Assembly (NCBI RefSeq): GCF_050948215.1
Contig: NC_135153.1
Span: 4,182,058-4,246,057, forward strand
DNA: 64,000 nt
From: Halictus rubicundus
Lineage: Eukaryota > Arthropoda > Insecta > Hymenoptera > Halictidae
Direction of reading: 5' to 3'
Both the position numbers and the translations under genes were made by a program. The notes under the pieces are model-generated. The model searched no databases. It had not been told where the DNA came from and saw nothing but the letters and a program-made list of their open reading frames with translations. Shown one piece after another: positions 10,601 through 21,493 of the stretch (position 1 is its first letter; each line of letters begins with the position of its first letter).

Positions 10601-11050
10601 CTTTTCTATGCTTGTATAGGCACCGGTGGGGCAGTCAAAGTGTTAATGAAATTTCGTAAAAATGAAATGTAGAAAGGCGAATTATTTCGGCGAAATTCGA
10701 GGGGTTAATCTCGCAGAATGCCCCAACGGTATCACCGACCTGAAACTAAGAAAGCAATAGATTACACATGTGCACATATCCGATACTGTCAAACTGTAGA
10801 GCAAGTGCATTAGCGTAAATCATCGCAAAGTATCGGCGAACTAGTTCGCAAAAGCGGGACCCGGCCGGCTGTAGGAAACAAACGCGAATCCTCAAGGCTG
10901 ATCCAGGTTGAAGATAGTCGCGATCAAGAGGCAGGGGTGGGGGCAGGGGTAGCAATGTTTATAGCACCTGTCGGATCTTATACGCAATATGACAAGCGTA
11001 TTTCATACTGACACCAGAAGCTCTACGATTCGTTGTAAATATCATAACCA
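10601..11050. other. Spacer with one F5-like end
   Basis: GGGGCAGTCAAAGTGTTAA at about 10627-10645 is an F5-type right end without a visible partner. The rest has no recognised feature. Confidence 0.45.
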
Positions 11051-11264
11051 GACTGCGGATGTTATGCATTTATGGCAGAGAAGAGTCGCTGCCATTTAAA
11101 GTAGTGAAGAGATTCAAAAATTGGAGGATGTTAATATATTATTTTCAACCTGTTACGATGTTTAAAGAAATGAAGAAGCTTCTATATCAGCCACTGTTTC
11201 ATGTAATTGATGCGGACAATTTTATTTTTTTTATTTCTTTTAATTTTGCATGAAGATCCACAGT
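11051..11264. mobile_element. F7 MITE (GACTGCGGAT ends)
   Basis: The left end GACTGCGGATGTTATGCA pairs with the right end TGCATGAAGATCCACAGT. TA follows the right end, but the left flank is CA. The interior is AT-rich and non-coding. F7 recurs at least eight times in this window. Confidence 0.6.
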
Positions 11265-11277
11265 ATAATCATAATTA

Positions 11278-11345
11278 GACTACGGATCTTTATGCACAAA
11301 ATTCTGTATGTTAGTTGTGGGAAACAGAAATAAAAGAAAAATTAA
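11278..11345 (+). mobile_element. F7 MITE left end, truncated
   Basis: After TA, the sequence GACTACGGATCTTTATGCAC and the downstream GTTGTGGGAAACAG matches the left half of the F7 copy at 53475-53648. No right end follows. Confidence 0.5.
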
Positions 11346-11603
11346 TTTTTTCTTTTACTTTATTTTACTCGTTTACTACATTTACGGTGTATTCGTCAAT
11401 GTTCCAATTTCATGGTATGTAACAACGATTGTAGTATTTCTTCGCTGTTCTATGTAGGTTAACAATATTGCATATGAGAATTGTATGATGTTGACCAATA
11501 AGAATATGTTTCTGGTTTGTTAATATTTTGAATCGATTCTAAAAAACGAAAGATTCTGAAACACACTTTCTGAGTTTCTTTGAGAGAGGTAATGAGACGA
11601 TTA

Positions 11604-11740
11604 CAGTGATTTCTCTATATATGTCGCCAAGGCCTGTATGATAAACGTTACGGAATTATCCCCACTACCGCGAGCAATACCCCGTGAGGAGTGTAAACAT
11701 AACACGACCCGTGTTGTTGACATATATCGAGAATTCACTG
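11604..11740. mobile_element. F1 MITE, TA-flanked, palindromic
   Basis: It starts CAGTGATTTCTCTATATATG and ends with the inverse-type CATATATCGAGAATTCACTG, with TA on both sides. The family core ATTATCCCCACTACCGCG is present. At 137 bp it is one of the most compact of about ten F1 copies. The Tc1/mariner superfamily is inferred from the TA duplication; no related transposase is in the window. Confidence 0.8.
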
Positions 11741-11744
11741 TAGA

Positions 11745-12800
11745 GTAAACAATTCTTTTTGTGCAACAAATCATGAATTTATGCCCAATAAATTCAACAA
11801 GATTTCTCATCGTCAACTCTTTCGTTGCTAATTTTTGTTATGATAAAAGAAAAAGTACAAAAAAAAATAAATTTGTTATTTGCAGTATTAAAAGGTTATA
11901 TATGTTTGTGATTTCAGCCAAATAAAAATCTGAAAAATTCCGCAATCATCCAAATGAATGTCGTCGAAAAAGAAATCACTGGGCGTATTGAACCATTAAA
12001 TTTAATATTCGATCATTTGAACAGTTTGTTCGCGGAACGTTTTTAATCGCCATCTTTATAGGGATCATTCTTTTAAATGAGATGCATCATGATGAAAAAA
12101 TGATGTTTGGCATGAGAACAGAGTTCGAACGTCACAAACCAGAGGATCAAAGTTTCCTGAAGAGCACGCTCGAAGTTTTCGAATCGCTGAAACGTTTCAT
12201 TTTCCACTTGGAGTTCGAAAGTCAATTCAAAGTTTCGAATAGCGTATCTATGCTTTTCGTATTTGCAGAACACTACAAATAGTTTCGAGTAACATGAATG
12301 TTGTTAATTTTTGGTATTACAATTTCGCTGGAAATGTTTCCGATTTTCTTCTCATTAGGTCGAGCTTATTATTTAGAATTGAGTATTTTTAGTACAGCAA
12401 ATTCTGCGAAATTGTTTGTAATTTAAAATTCAACTGTTCATATTACTTTTACATAGTCGCATCAGAAGGTCGATACGATGTTAAACACTAGGAAAAAATA
12501 AAATATACAATTTGTTAAAAACACCATATTTTCTTCAAAGAAAATGCTACGTGCCCTAATTCTTTTACGAAATTGAAAATAATGAATTTTTGTGTGTAAA
12601 AATATAAAAGAATTTAAACAGGGCGACACGGCATTAAAATGCATTCTAATACATATTATTAGAACGATGAGGATGACGAAAAAAATTTTTGAAAGTTTTG
12701 GAAGTTTGATCCCTTTCCTAAAATCAGTGTCGAATTTATTCATTCCTATAAAAAGATACATTTATTTTTATGTGGGTATATTCTTTATATCTGAAGACTT
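11745..12800. other. AT-rich spacer, nothing recognised
   Basis: Short frames on both strands overlap each other (for example 12073-12282) and have no domain. I find no TIR pairs or arrays. Confidence 0.4.
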
Positions 12801-12812
12801 TTATCAAATATA

Positions 12813-13870
12813 CAAGGTGTTTCACCTAACTCGAGCATCTAAAATATCTCGCTTGTTTTTTATGATAGATGAACATTTCAGAGGAAAACATTAGTTGGTT
12901 CAGAGGGACAAATATTATGATAGGCAAAAAAATTTGTTGAAGGTTATATTTTTTGAGATTTCAAGGTCATTGTTTATCAAGTCATCCATCGTCATTCAAG
13001 TTTTTTTTAAATGGAATGATATATTTTCATGATCGCTACATGATAGCCGAGGTCAAGACGAATTCAACGACCTGCAATATTATTATGTTCACATGACCTT
13101 GAATTTGTTATCACCAACGATTTCACTCCATACATTTACACTCCATGGACGCTGGTGTATAACTTGTCGAAGTCATTTCGGACTTTCAGTGCACCAATAA
13201 TGCATATTATGTGTATTCAGTTGTCCATGCTTAGAAAAAGTAGCTTCGTGAATAAAGAGAACGTAATAAAAGAAATGTTCAATTCTTTGTATTTGCTGCA
13301 ATGTCCATGTACAAAAAGCAACACGATTCTCAAAGTCGTTGTCATGAAGCTCCTGATGTAAGGAAACATGGTATGGATGAAAGACGTTGCAATATTCGAC
13401 ACACACTTGCTTCGAAAATGCCTAAGAAACGTACTGATTAGAGTCATCGAAACGAGAAGGATATGTATCAGTGTTTACAATTTATTGTAAGCGTGTTTAC
13501 AGTCATTAGTCAAGGTTCAAGATCATTTCTTGATCATTTCTTTCCCCCTTAGGGTTCTAGTGGGATCATGTCATCGTTATCTTCCTATTTACATCAATTT
13601 TTCATACTCAAGGTCACGTGAAGGTCATAATATTACAGATCGTTGGATTCTTCTTGACCTAGGCTATCATATAGCGATAATAAAAATATATCATTCTATT
13701 TAAAAAAACTTCGATGACCTTGAAATCTCAAAAAATATAACCTTGAACAAATTTTTTTGACTATCATAATATTTACCTACCTGAACCAACTAATGTTTTC
13801 CTCTGACATTTTTTTCTATCATAAAAACAAGCGAGATATTTTAAATGCGCGAATTAGGTGAAACACCCTG
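12813..13870. mobile_element. 1058-bp Tc1/mariner-type element with ~300-bp TIRs, TA-flanked
   Basis: It begins CAAGGTGTTTCACCTAAC after TA (12811-12812) and ends GGTGAAACACCCTG before TA (13871-13872). The left arm (to about 13145) is an inverted copy of the right arm (from about 13565), with small differences including an extra segment near 12970-12998. The interior holds a minus-strand transposase scrap (13173-13406). The arms carry TCAAGGTCA-type half-sites at 12961, 13094, 13608 and 13715. A truncated copy lies at 2977-4015. Confidence 0.85.
13173..13406 (-). pseudogene. Internal fragment of DD41D-group mariner-like transposase
   Basis: The minus-strand frame contains HVSLHQELHDNDFENRVAFC, then LFIHEATFSKHGQLNTHN and MHYW. 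These align with the same region of the transposase at 31722-33437 (HISFHQKLHDMDY; LFTDKATFTSTGRVNLHN). This is the area around the first catalytic Asp, which here reads LFIHEATF, so the Asp position is His. Both the N-terminal HTH and the last two catalytic residues are missing. It shows that the surrounding element descends from this transposase group. Confidence 0.75.
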
Positions 13871-13874
13871 TATA

Positions 13875-14560
13875 TAGTTACACCGATGATCACTTTATTT
13901 ATTACTGACAACATTTATCTACTTTGTCATTATATTAAACACTGCCAACTGAGCAACCTAAAAAGTTCCACAAAATTCAAGCCATTCGTTCAGCAAAATG
14001 TAAATTGAACATTTTTTTAAATTAACACTTTTTACGAAAAAAGAATACACCAGCTTGCGAAACGTTGGGGGACAATTGCAGAAAATTCTGAATAAATCTG
14101 TCATTTTAAAAAATACACTATACTTTCAAATCAAACACTAACTTTCTCTTATTAATACTCTTTCAACCTTGTATTTTGCAGATTCCAATTTCATATACAC
14201 AAACACATTAAAGGTTCATTTTCAAATCCGGACAAACAACTCCGTTCCCCAAAGTGATAAACATTAGTTTCCCTGCAGAGGGCTTCAACCTTCCAGCAAA
14301 AAGATTACAGCAGCCACGCCGCCATCATAACAAGTCAGCGGAAACCAGGTAAAAATCTTTTATTTTTGAGAACGAAGTGATCAAGCCTAACCAAAAATCG
14401 ACCGAAAAACTTCAAAAACAATAATAAGAGAACAAAATAAAAACTAAATAGTAGCAAAATTTATAAATTCTGAGAAATCCCCGACGATCTCAATAAAAAG
14501 GGGGAGTGGAGAATTCACGGTCGATTCTAATAATCGACCGGTTCCACCGCCATCGCTGAG
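13875..14560. other. AT-rich spacer, nothing firm
   Basis: ACATTAAAGGTTCATTTTCA then CCGGACAAACAACTCCGT near 14205-14245 weakly resembles the F5 interior. No complete element or gene is visible. Confidence 0.35.
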
Positions 14561-14569
14561 CCACCGGAA

Positions 14570-15010
14570 CAAGCCATTACTTAGCGATTACTGGCGGTGC
14601 GTCAGCAGAACGATTTCTGCCCTCGGCTCGATCATTTTGTCGGACCGTCGTCCATTTTAACTCGCTCTCCGCAGCGACGATGGCAAAGAGCATGGCGTGG
14701 CATGGCATGGCGTAGCGAGGCGAGGTGAGGCAAGGCGAGGCGAGGCGAGGGGAGGCGAGGCGAGGCGGGGCAAGGCGAGGTGAGGCGAGGTCGGCCGCCG
14801 GTGGCAGTGTCAGCGTCGAATGCACGGTGTCGCGATCGAAGGTGCACCGGCGATCGATATTGCACCTGGAGCAGCGTGGCGTAGCCGGACGGTTCGTCGT
14901 ACTCGCGCCGCGACGATGAAGCCCATAGGCGGCCGTGCCGTAAACGTCCAGGGACGGCACGGCACCGTGAAAGCACCCTTTCGAACTCGGTCGATAATCA
15001 CTAGCCGGTA
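14570..15010. other. GC-rich island containing the pentamer array
   Basis: CpG-rich block with overlapping open frames on both strands, typical of GC-rich non-coding DNA. Promoter-like character is possible, but no exon could be assigned. Confidence 0.35.
14692..14791 (+). repeat. Pentanucleotide array (CGAGG)n with CATGG/CGTGG variants, ~20 units
   Basis: The + strand reads as successive 5-bp units: CATGG, CGTGG, CATGG, CATGG, CGTAG, then CGAGG, TGAGG, CAAGG and GGAGG variants up to about 14791. Phase is kept throughout. The same period-5 G-rich design occurs at 25706-25752 and about 1094-1125. Confidence 0.85.
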
Positions 15011-15014
15011 ACGA

Positions 15015-15600
15015 TTTTTATCTAATGATGCCCGACAATCTTTCGCGTTCTGGTTTCCCGCGAATGACGCACACCGGTCCAAAATCGTCGAAACCTGGAA
15101 TAAATTCCGTTTTACCTCTCGACGAGTTGAACTCGTCATGAGTGGCACCAATCAAGGCGGAAAACAATTAAAAAATTATAATAATTCCATATAATCAAAT
15201 GATCCCATTATACCCATTTTCTAAATAAATTCATGCGGAGCAACAACATTTTAGTTGTACCAACTGAACGAAATAAATATAGTGTAAAGCGGCTTGAATG
15301 CAAGAAATTTCATTTATGTTATCTACCGAATAAAAATCGACAAATTAATGGGGTGACTTATCTTGACTGTAGCACTGTTATTTACGCATTAGCTATTATG
15401 AACGACACGGTTCTATAGGTTTTGTAGGTCGCAAAATTGCGAGAATTAACATTTTCCAAATCAGTTCAATGGAACAGAAGCTACAGAAAACTGCGATGCA
15501 AAATTTTAACTAAATTTTTCCTAAATTCGCGTGATATCTGGATGATTTTATATTTTTCGGTTTTGTCATAAATGCATACAATCCGCAGCCTACTAATTTG
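15015..15600. other. Spacer, nothing recognised
   Basis: There is no interpretable open frame, tandem repeat or TIR pair. Confidence 0.4.
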
Positions 15601-15604
15601 TATA

Positions 15605-15893
15605 CAGGGTGATTGGTAACTGAGATTTGACAGATGGCAGATTTGACATGAAAAAATAAGTCGAGAATGTAGAATAAAATTTGGTGATACGAGGCTTTGA
15701 TTTCGAGAAAATCGAGGTTGGAAACTCGGCGAACACGCGTGCTATTCTATAGGAATCGTCTGGCTCGTCTGACGCGTCTGTTCATGACCCACCGATTCTA
15801 CTTCTTATAAATGCTTCTCGAAAATAAAATCTCAATGAAAAATTTTATTCCATATTTTCGACTTATTTGTTTACGTAGAATCCGATCACCCTG
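15605..15893. mobile_element. F11 MITE, 289 bp
   Basis: It begins CAGGGTGATTGGTAACTG after TATA and ends ATCCGATCACCCTG. Inner arm segments are also inverted: ATAAGTCGAGAATGTAGAAT at about 15658 against ATTTTCGACTTATTTG at about 15857. The right flank is CA instead of TA. A diverged fragment lies at about 38335-38480. Confidence 0.7.
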
Positions 15894-16022
15894 CACAGAA
15901 TGACCATTTGTAATTATTCATATATCTATTTTTCATCCCCTAGTACTGTTTCTTTCGTAATATATTATACTACACAATAATATTACATTTAATTTGAAAT
16001 AGTTGTACTGGTACTGTGATCC

Positions 16023-16242
16023 TTAACACTAGAACGACCGGAGCAGTCAAAATGACTGGTTGCTAATTTTTTCTTTTACAATTACTGAAATTGATGAACT
16101 TTAATGATGATTTTTAATGAACCTCTTCATTGAAGCACATATTACAATAAAAGTTGTATGAAGTCTGAATGGGCACACTCTTGTCACTATTACAAAGCAA
16201 TATACGTCAGTCGCATTTATTGCTCGGTCGTTCTGGTGTTAA
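16023..16242. mobile_element. F6 MITE, TTAA-flanked (piggyBac-type ends)
   Basis: It starts TTAACACTAGAACGACCG and ends CGGTCGTTCTGGTGTTAA, an inverted repeat of 14 bp plus TTAA. The interior is AT-rich and non-coding. Only one copy was seen in the window. Confidence 0.75.
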
Positions 16243-16694
16243 TTAGTCCTCAGCGTTAAACAATATTTTTACGGATATATGCAATAATGATCTCATTATA
16301 GTTAATTAAAGTTAATCCTAAAATTGCAGTTTCAAATAGACGTCAATATTCTGTTGCTTCAATAAACTTTATATACAATACTGGTTCTTCATTTTGTACG
16401 GATAGATAATATTGATAAAAAAATATATTTTAAACACAATATCTATTCGCGAACCCTGGAACGTTGTTCAGATGAAAACTCATATATTTTTCCGTTGTTA
16501 GATAGCGAAAAAGATTTTTTTTCTTCTATGATTGTGTCGTGTTTGAATGCATTTATTTAAAATGTGAAATTATAAATAATATACCAGTGTATGCACAATA
16601 AATAATAAAAATATATGCGGTCCACTTATTATTTAAAATAACTTTTACCAAAATTTAGAAAAAGGAACATCCCCTATGGTGAGAGTTACCAGTA

Positions 16695-16892
16695 GACTGC
16701 GGATTTTATGCATTTATGACAAAAAATGGGTAGGTGTAATTCAAAACAGTAAAAAGATTAAAGGAGTTTAACAACGTCGATATACTATTTTTAAAATATA
16801 AAAATGATTAATGAGCAACATAAATTTTGACTTAATTCCTATAGATTGCAATTGATGTATGAAAATTTTATTTCACATAAAGATCCGCAGTC
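16695..16892. mobile_element. F7 MITE, complete, TA-flanked
   Basis: It begins GACTGCGGATTTTATGCA and ends CACATAAAGATCCGCAGTC, with TA directly outside both ends. At 198 bp it is the clearest F7 copy and defines the family. Confidence 0.8.
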
Positions 16893-16969
16893 TAGTTATC
16901 GGTTATTGCCCCGGACATTATTCATCCGCGACTGCATTCACTATTCTAGAACGTGATATGACGTATTAA

Positions 16970-17544
16970 CCCTCGGACTCCTGCGAGTTCTAGGCCTATG
17001 CCGGAGTCATTTCTGACCCACACCGACGTTTCACTACAGTTTTCTTTTGATATAAGTCGATGGTCCGAACCGAATTTCGTATTTCGAAATAAAAAGCGTC
17101 ATCTTAAATCGCAATAAAATTGTACATCTAGGCCTATACCGGAGTCATTTCTGACCCGCATCAATATTTCACTACAGTTTTCTCTCGGTATAAGACGATT
17201 GCTCGGGACCGACTCTCGTCGTATTTCGGATGAAGAAGAAGAAGAGGGGATTTTCTTATTTCGAAATAAGAAGCGTCGTCTTATATGGGAATAAAATTGT
17301 ACATCTAGGCCTATACCGGAGTCATTTCTGACCCGCATCAATATTTCACTACAGTTTTCTCTCGCTATAAGACGATTGCTCGGGACCGGCTCTCGTCGTA
17401 TTTCGGACGAAGAAGAAGAAGAGGGGATTTTCTTATTTCGAAATAAGAAGCGTCGTCTTATATCGGAATAAAATTGTACATATTCACGGTCGCTTATCCC
17501 CACCGCGACGGGTCACGAATGACTGCGGCATAGCATACGGAGGG
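16970..17544. mobile_element. F4 MITE, TTAA-flanked, with internal 177-bp tandem repeats
   Basis: TTAA precedes CCCTCGGACTCC at the left and follows CATACGGAGGG at the right. Subterminal sequences are also inverted (CTATGCCGGAGTCATTTCTG against AATGACTGCGGCATAG). The TTAA sites and CCC-start suggest a piggyBac-type non-autonomous element. Related pieces lie at about 28905-29115, 39440-39800 and 49321-49790. Confidence 0.8.
16989..17480 (-). repeat. 177-bp tandem repeat, 2.8 units, open on the minus strand
   Basis: Units start with TCTAGGCCTATRCCGGAG at 16989, 17127 and 17304; the first is 138 bp and lacks the GAAGAAGAAGA stretch. Because 177 is a multiple of three, the minus strand keeps one frame open for 134 codons (17503-17099) with a 59-residue repeat containing FRNKKIPSSSSSSEIRRE. 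No known domain matches in memory. The frame is probably incidental to the repeat. Confidence 0.8.
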
Positions 17545-17699
17545 TTAATGAACTTTGTGTTTTCTCGAAATCTGATTATCAAGACAATTTAGAAATTTGC
17601 AGCGATTCGTGTCTTGACCTGAACTATGCCACAAGGATTACAGCTGAATTCGAGGAACCCAGAGGGGGCAAGAAAACCCCACCTTTTTGGGTCACTCTT

Positions 17700-18480
17700 T
17701 TCAACGAAGGGGGCGTGCAAGGTTTAACACGGGTGTTAATTTTTCACTGTCCCGGAGCATCTCTCCTGAAATATGTTCACCGTGGCGCCGACTACGTTTG
17801 TTTCTTGAACGCACGTGCGACCGCGGTCTTACAGTTTGATGGCTGGAAGAGGTGGTTGCTGGGCGAATGCAATACCGCAGGCTGATGCTGCCGTCGCTGA
17901 TGCCTGCCGGAGAGAAAGAGGAACTGAAGATGCCGGAAGAGGGGTGGACGGACGGGGTGCTACCGGTGGAGGAGGATGCAAAGAGATACGGGGGTTGGTA
18001 GCGAATGCCTGGATACTGACACGGTGGCCACTCCGCTCCATCCACTGGCTCTTCTCTCCCCGGGCATCTTTCTCGCTCTCTTTTTCGCTAAACACGTCTC
18101 TATCCTCCTCCCGGACCATTCTCCGTCTCTTTCTCTCTCTCTCTCTCTCTCCCTCTCGCTCTCGCTCTCTTTCTCTACCACCTCCAGAGAGCCGTCTCTC
18201 TTCCGCTTTGTTCCTCCCCGTCCGGTTGCTGCGCCGTGCCGGCTCGATGCAACCGTCTCTGTCGTTCCCCCTCGCAGACATAATATCGACAACTGCTCCC
18301 GCGAGCGTTCATCTCGCATTCGCCTGCACCGGGTATTGTATCACGTGATATTTGCAAACAGCGTTGCCTCTGGAACATACCTGGTATTGCGTAACCGCCG
18401 CCACGGAAAATCAGCCCCCGATGAGGCAAATCATTTGTTAATAGCAGGGGATCGACCCGCTATTAAGACTCCGTCCCGGG
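17700..18480. promoter_or_regulatory. GC-rich island with pyrimidine-rich core
   Basis: CpG-rich sequence with overlapping frames on both strands and an interrupted CT tract (18129-18175). It resembles the islands at 20.6-21.9 and 25.4-27 kb. A promoter or 5'UTR exon is possible, but no start or splice site could be fixed. Confidence 0.3.
18129..18175 (+). repeat. Interrupted (CT)n tract
   Basis: CT repeat with C and G interruptions (CTCTCCCTCTCGCTCTCGCT) inside the GC-rich island. Confidence 0.85.
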
Positions 18481-18484
18481 TTTA

Positions 18485-19070
18485 GCATCGTATTGTTAAA
18501 TATTCGGGGGTTGTCCGCCACCCCCGCCAATTCTCCTCTAACACTGTCAGCCCCGGTTTAAGTGGACGGAACTTCGGTAAGAATGCTGCTCGCTGTTCTC
18601 GATGAAAAGAGTTATGCAATTTGATAATGGGCCGGCTTTTGTTCACAGGATATGTCGTACTTTTTAGTATTGGTCTATGTATGTAAAGAAAATGTATTTC
18701 TTTAATTTATTATTTGACGGTATATCTTCAAGTGACGGTGGAGTAGAGAACGTTCCAGACGGTAGATAGATAGAGAGAGAGAGAAAGAGAGATAGGAAAG
18801 ATAGATGAAAAGTTTTGTAGATACGTGGGGGAAAAACAGAAAATAGTCGTGTCAAAACGTTAACCTCCGTAACAAAGAATCGTTGGTAAAAGGGAATTGT
18901 CACTTGGAGAATAAACTTTACGTTTCTCCTTTTCAGGTAAAGCGTTTGTGTATATACTGTAAATAATATTTATTTGAATCAAATTAAAATCTCCTTTTCA
19001 GAGCAACGCACACGAGTTTACTTCTTTTGCCAATTTTCAAGATAATAATAGAATAATCTTATATATACAT
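18485..19070. other. Spacer, nothing recognised
   Basis: It contains a short GAGAGAGAGA run near 18773-18790 and otherwise AT-rich sequence without repeats or genes that I can identify. Confidence 0.4.
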
Positions 19071-19072
19071 AG

Positions 19073-19530
19073 GTCTGAATATGTCAGAATGATTGAAAAC
19101 AAATGGTATGTGTACATAGTCTAAAAAGGTGATCTTTCGGGCATTTTTAGAAAAAAGTTTGATTAGGATGTATTAATTTTTGCTAGTTTTATACGCTCTT
19201 GAATATGGAAGAATCAGAGTGAATTATAGGCATTTGACGCATTTTTCTTCCAAAAGCTGTTGGAGCTTGGTTGGGATGTGCTACCCCATTCGCCCTATTA
19301 ACCAGACATTACACCCTCAGATTTTCATCTGTTTAGGTCAACACAAAATTCCCATAATGACAAAAACTTTAACTCCTTGGTCGACGTAAAAAATCATATT
19401 AAGTTTTTCGCCGAAAAACGCAAGTTGCGTGAAAGATGTAGAATAATTCAATAAATGTATATCAAAATTTAAATGTACTGCGTTTGATTCTCTCTTAAAA
19501 ATCGGCTTGAACTTTCCGGACAACCCAATA
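19073..19530 (+). pseudogene. F13: internally deleted mariner, transposase C-terminal remnant
   Basis: The right end is CTTTCCGGACAACCCAATA, a mariner-type inverted end; the left end is lost. Translated on the + strand, it jumps from a probable N-terminal start (VNYRHLT-type, near 19220) directly to the third catalytic motif: WDVLPHSPY, a TAA stop, then PDITPSDFHLFRS, then NDKNFNSLVDVKN and the C-terminal KLRERC. The typical motif is Y-S-P-D-L-A-P-S-D, so TAA replaces the Ser codon. The first two Asp regions are deleted. The copy at 38818-39305 shares both the deletion and the stop. Confidence 0.8.
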
Positions 19531-19534
19531 CTAT

Positions 19535-20110
19535 ATGGGCGTATCTTAAAGGATTTTTCGAAATCTGAAAAATTGTTGGTTTTACAGACCTATGATGTAA
19601 AGTGTCAACCTTTATTCATTAATTATACCGGTTGAACTAACAAATCGATAAGAATGAATTTTTACATCCATTATACTATCACAAAAGCCATAAATATTAC
19701 AATATCAATGACTTGTATCACCACCATTACGCTTGATTACTTGGGATATTCGTTTTCCCAAATAACAAATTATTCGTCAATATTCGCACAAGGCTCACAC
19801 TGTATAAGTATAAAACAAAAGCGAGGGTTCACGATACCCCCTCTTAGATTTTTCAGGTGACAACTCGATGACTCGATGATTCCTAGGATTAAGGCATTCT
19901 GTAGCAGTTTCCTTTCCTTTCTGCAGCAACCGCGAACGAACGGTACCTCCGACGATACGCTCGAGCGGTTCAATCGACTAAGCGGTCACGACGACAACTA
20001 TTAATTATAAATGTCCCTGCGGCGGGGGTGAATACGATGTCGCAAGCCCAGCACTTGATAACAGTGACATCGTGATTAGACCGCCACGCGGCGCGCCGAG
20101 TCGATCCAGA
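19535..20110. other. Spacer, nothing recognised
   Basis: AT-rich to about 19850, then more GC-rich. I see no element ends or coding signal. Confidence 0.4.
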
Positions 20111-20115
20111 AATTA

Positions 20116-20296
20116 CAGTATTTACTCTATATATGTCCCCAAATGCCTAGCCGATAAAAGTCCCAGAGCTATCCCCACTGCCGCGGCATATACCCCGTGA
20201 CGGGCCAAGAAGCTCGATAGAGAAAGAATAGTATCTCCTGGCCGATATATGTCCTTGGCTAAACCCGTGTTACGGACATATATCGAGTAAACACTG
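20116..20296. mobile_element. F1 MITE, 'TTTACTC' subfamily, TA-flanked
   Basis: It begins CAGTATTTACTCTATATATG and ends ATATCGAGTAAACACTG between TA dinucleotides. The core ATCCCCACTGCCGCGG is shared with the other F1 subfamily. It also has an internal CTCCTGGCCGATATATG segment that repeats the arm. Confidence 0.8.
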
Positions 20297-20481
20297 TAAC
20301 TCGCATGTCGACGTAATTACTTCGTCAACAATGGGCGAAAATAGTGCATGGCTCGGCGGCGGCGATTCGCGTGTCGGCATGAACAAACCTGTTAAACGCG
20401 TTTCCGTGGTTAATTAACCGCAAAACACCGACTGCTGAACTCGGCCTGGATGTTATTAAAAGAAGGGCGTGGAAAGGGAGA

Positions 20482-20519
<38 letters not shown>

Positions 20520-20721
20520 AAGAAAAGGGGGAGGGGAGGGGGGTTGCATTAAATCACAGTTACGATTAGCGTCCCTTTTAGCGGCGGATCTCGATTTCGT
20601 CGTGTACGAGCGCTAATTAATCCCGAGCACACCTGAACTGCCTCTACCGTCGGAGGGGATGAAATAATTCACGAGGCCTACTGCCGTAGAGCTCGAAACG
20701 ACACTGCCACCCTCTCCCGTG

Positions 20722-20724
<3 letters not shown>

Positions 20725-20795
<71 letters not shown>

Positions 20796-20830
20796 TCCCC
20801 TTCTCTCTCCCGCCAGCCTTTTGCTCCCAT

Positions 20831-20883
<53 letters not shown>
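20725..20883 (+). repeat. Two long (CT)n microsatellites
   Basis: CT tracts at 20725-20792 (about 34 units) and 20833-20883 (about 25 units, one TTT interruption) are separated by a 40-bp spacer containing CCGCCAGCC. They lie in the GC-rich island and are likely polymorphic. Confidence 0.95.
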
Positions 20884-21463
20884 GTCTCGCAGCCCCTGGC
20901 TCTTTCTGTTCCCCGGCGTTGGCGGTCGGGCCCGGATCCCGGTCCGTCTCCGTTTCTCCCCGAACCCTTACCTCTTCGGTTCGTGGACACGGATGATATT
21001 TACGAGGGAATCGTCCGGCCGTTCGCATAGAAATTACTGGTAATTCGCTAATCGATACGGCAACGTATGCAAACGAGCGTGGATACTTGGCGCGCCGCCG
21101 AAAGAAAACGTAATTGGCCGTGCACGCATAACGCCAGGATCGGGATGTCTACCTGGCGCGTGGGTAGGACAGAGGACCTCGAGCAGGACGGAGAGTGAAA
21201 GAGAGACAGAGAGAGACCGTTGGAAAAAGGGCGCAACACGGAGAGGAAGAGAGCGGATCGCTGGAGGAGGAAGAGGAAGAAGCAGCCCGGAGCCTTACAT
21301 TCTGCTGTTCGCTCGCGCTCCTACCCCCCGAACGACTGCGGTTTTCGGTGCGGATCCGCAAAATAGGACGGAGCCACCCTCTTTTCGAGAGGGCACTCGC
21401 CAACAGAGAGAGAGAGAGAGAACGGCCACCGACCGGTCGGACAGAGACGGGGATAGAGAGCGA

Positions 21464-21493
21464 TAGAGAGGGAGAGGGAGAGAGAGAGAGAGA
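21464..21493 (+). repeat. (GA)n-rich tract
   Basis: Interrupted GA repeat (GAGAGGGAGAGGGAGAGAGA) on the + strand, opposite in polarity to the CT tracts 600 bp upstream. Confidence 0.85.

Noticed and set aside
20613..21030. Arg/Glu-repeat and Leu/Ser-repeat proteins over the GA/CT tracts
   Set aside because: Dinucleotide repeats of CT/GA stay open in several frames; the translations are RE and LS repeats and are not evidence of a gene.
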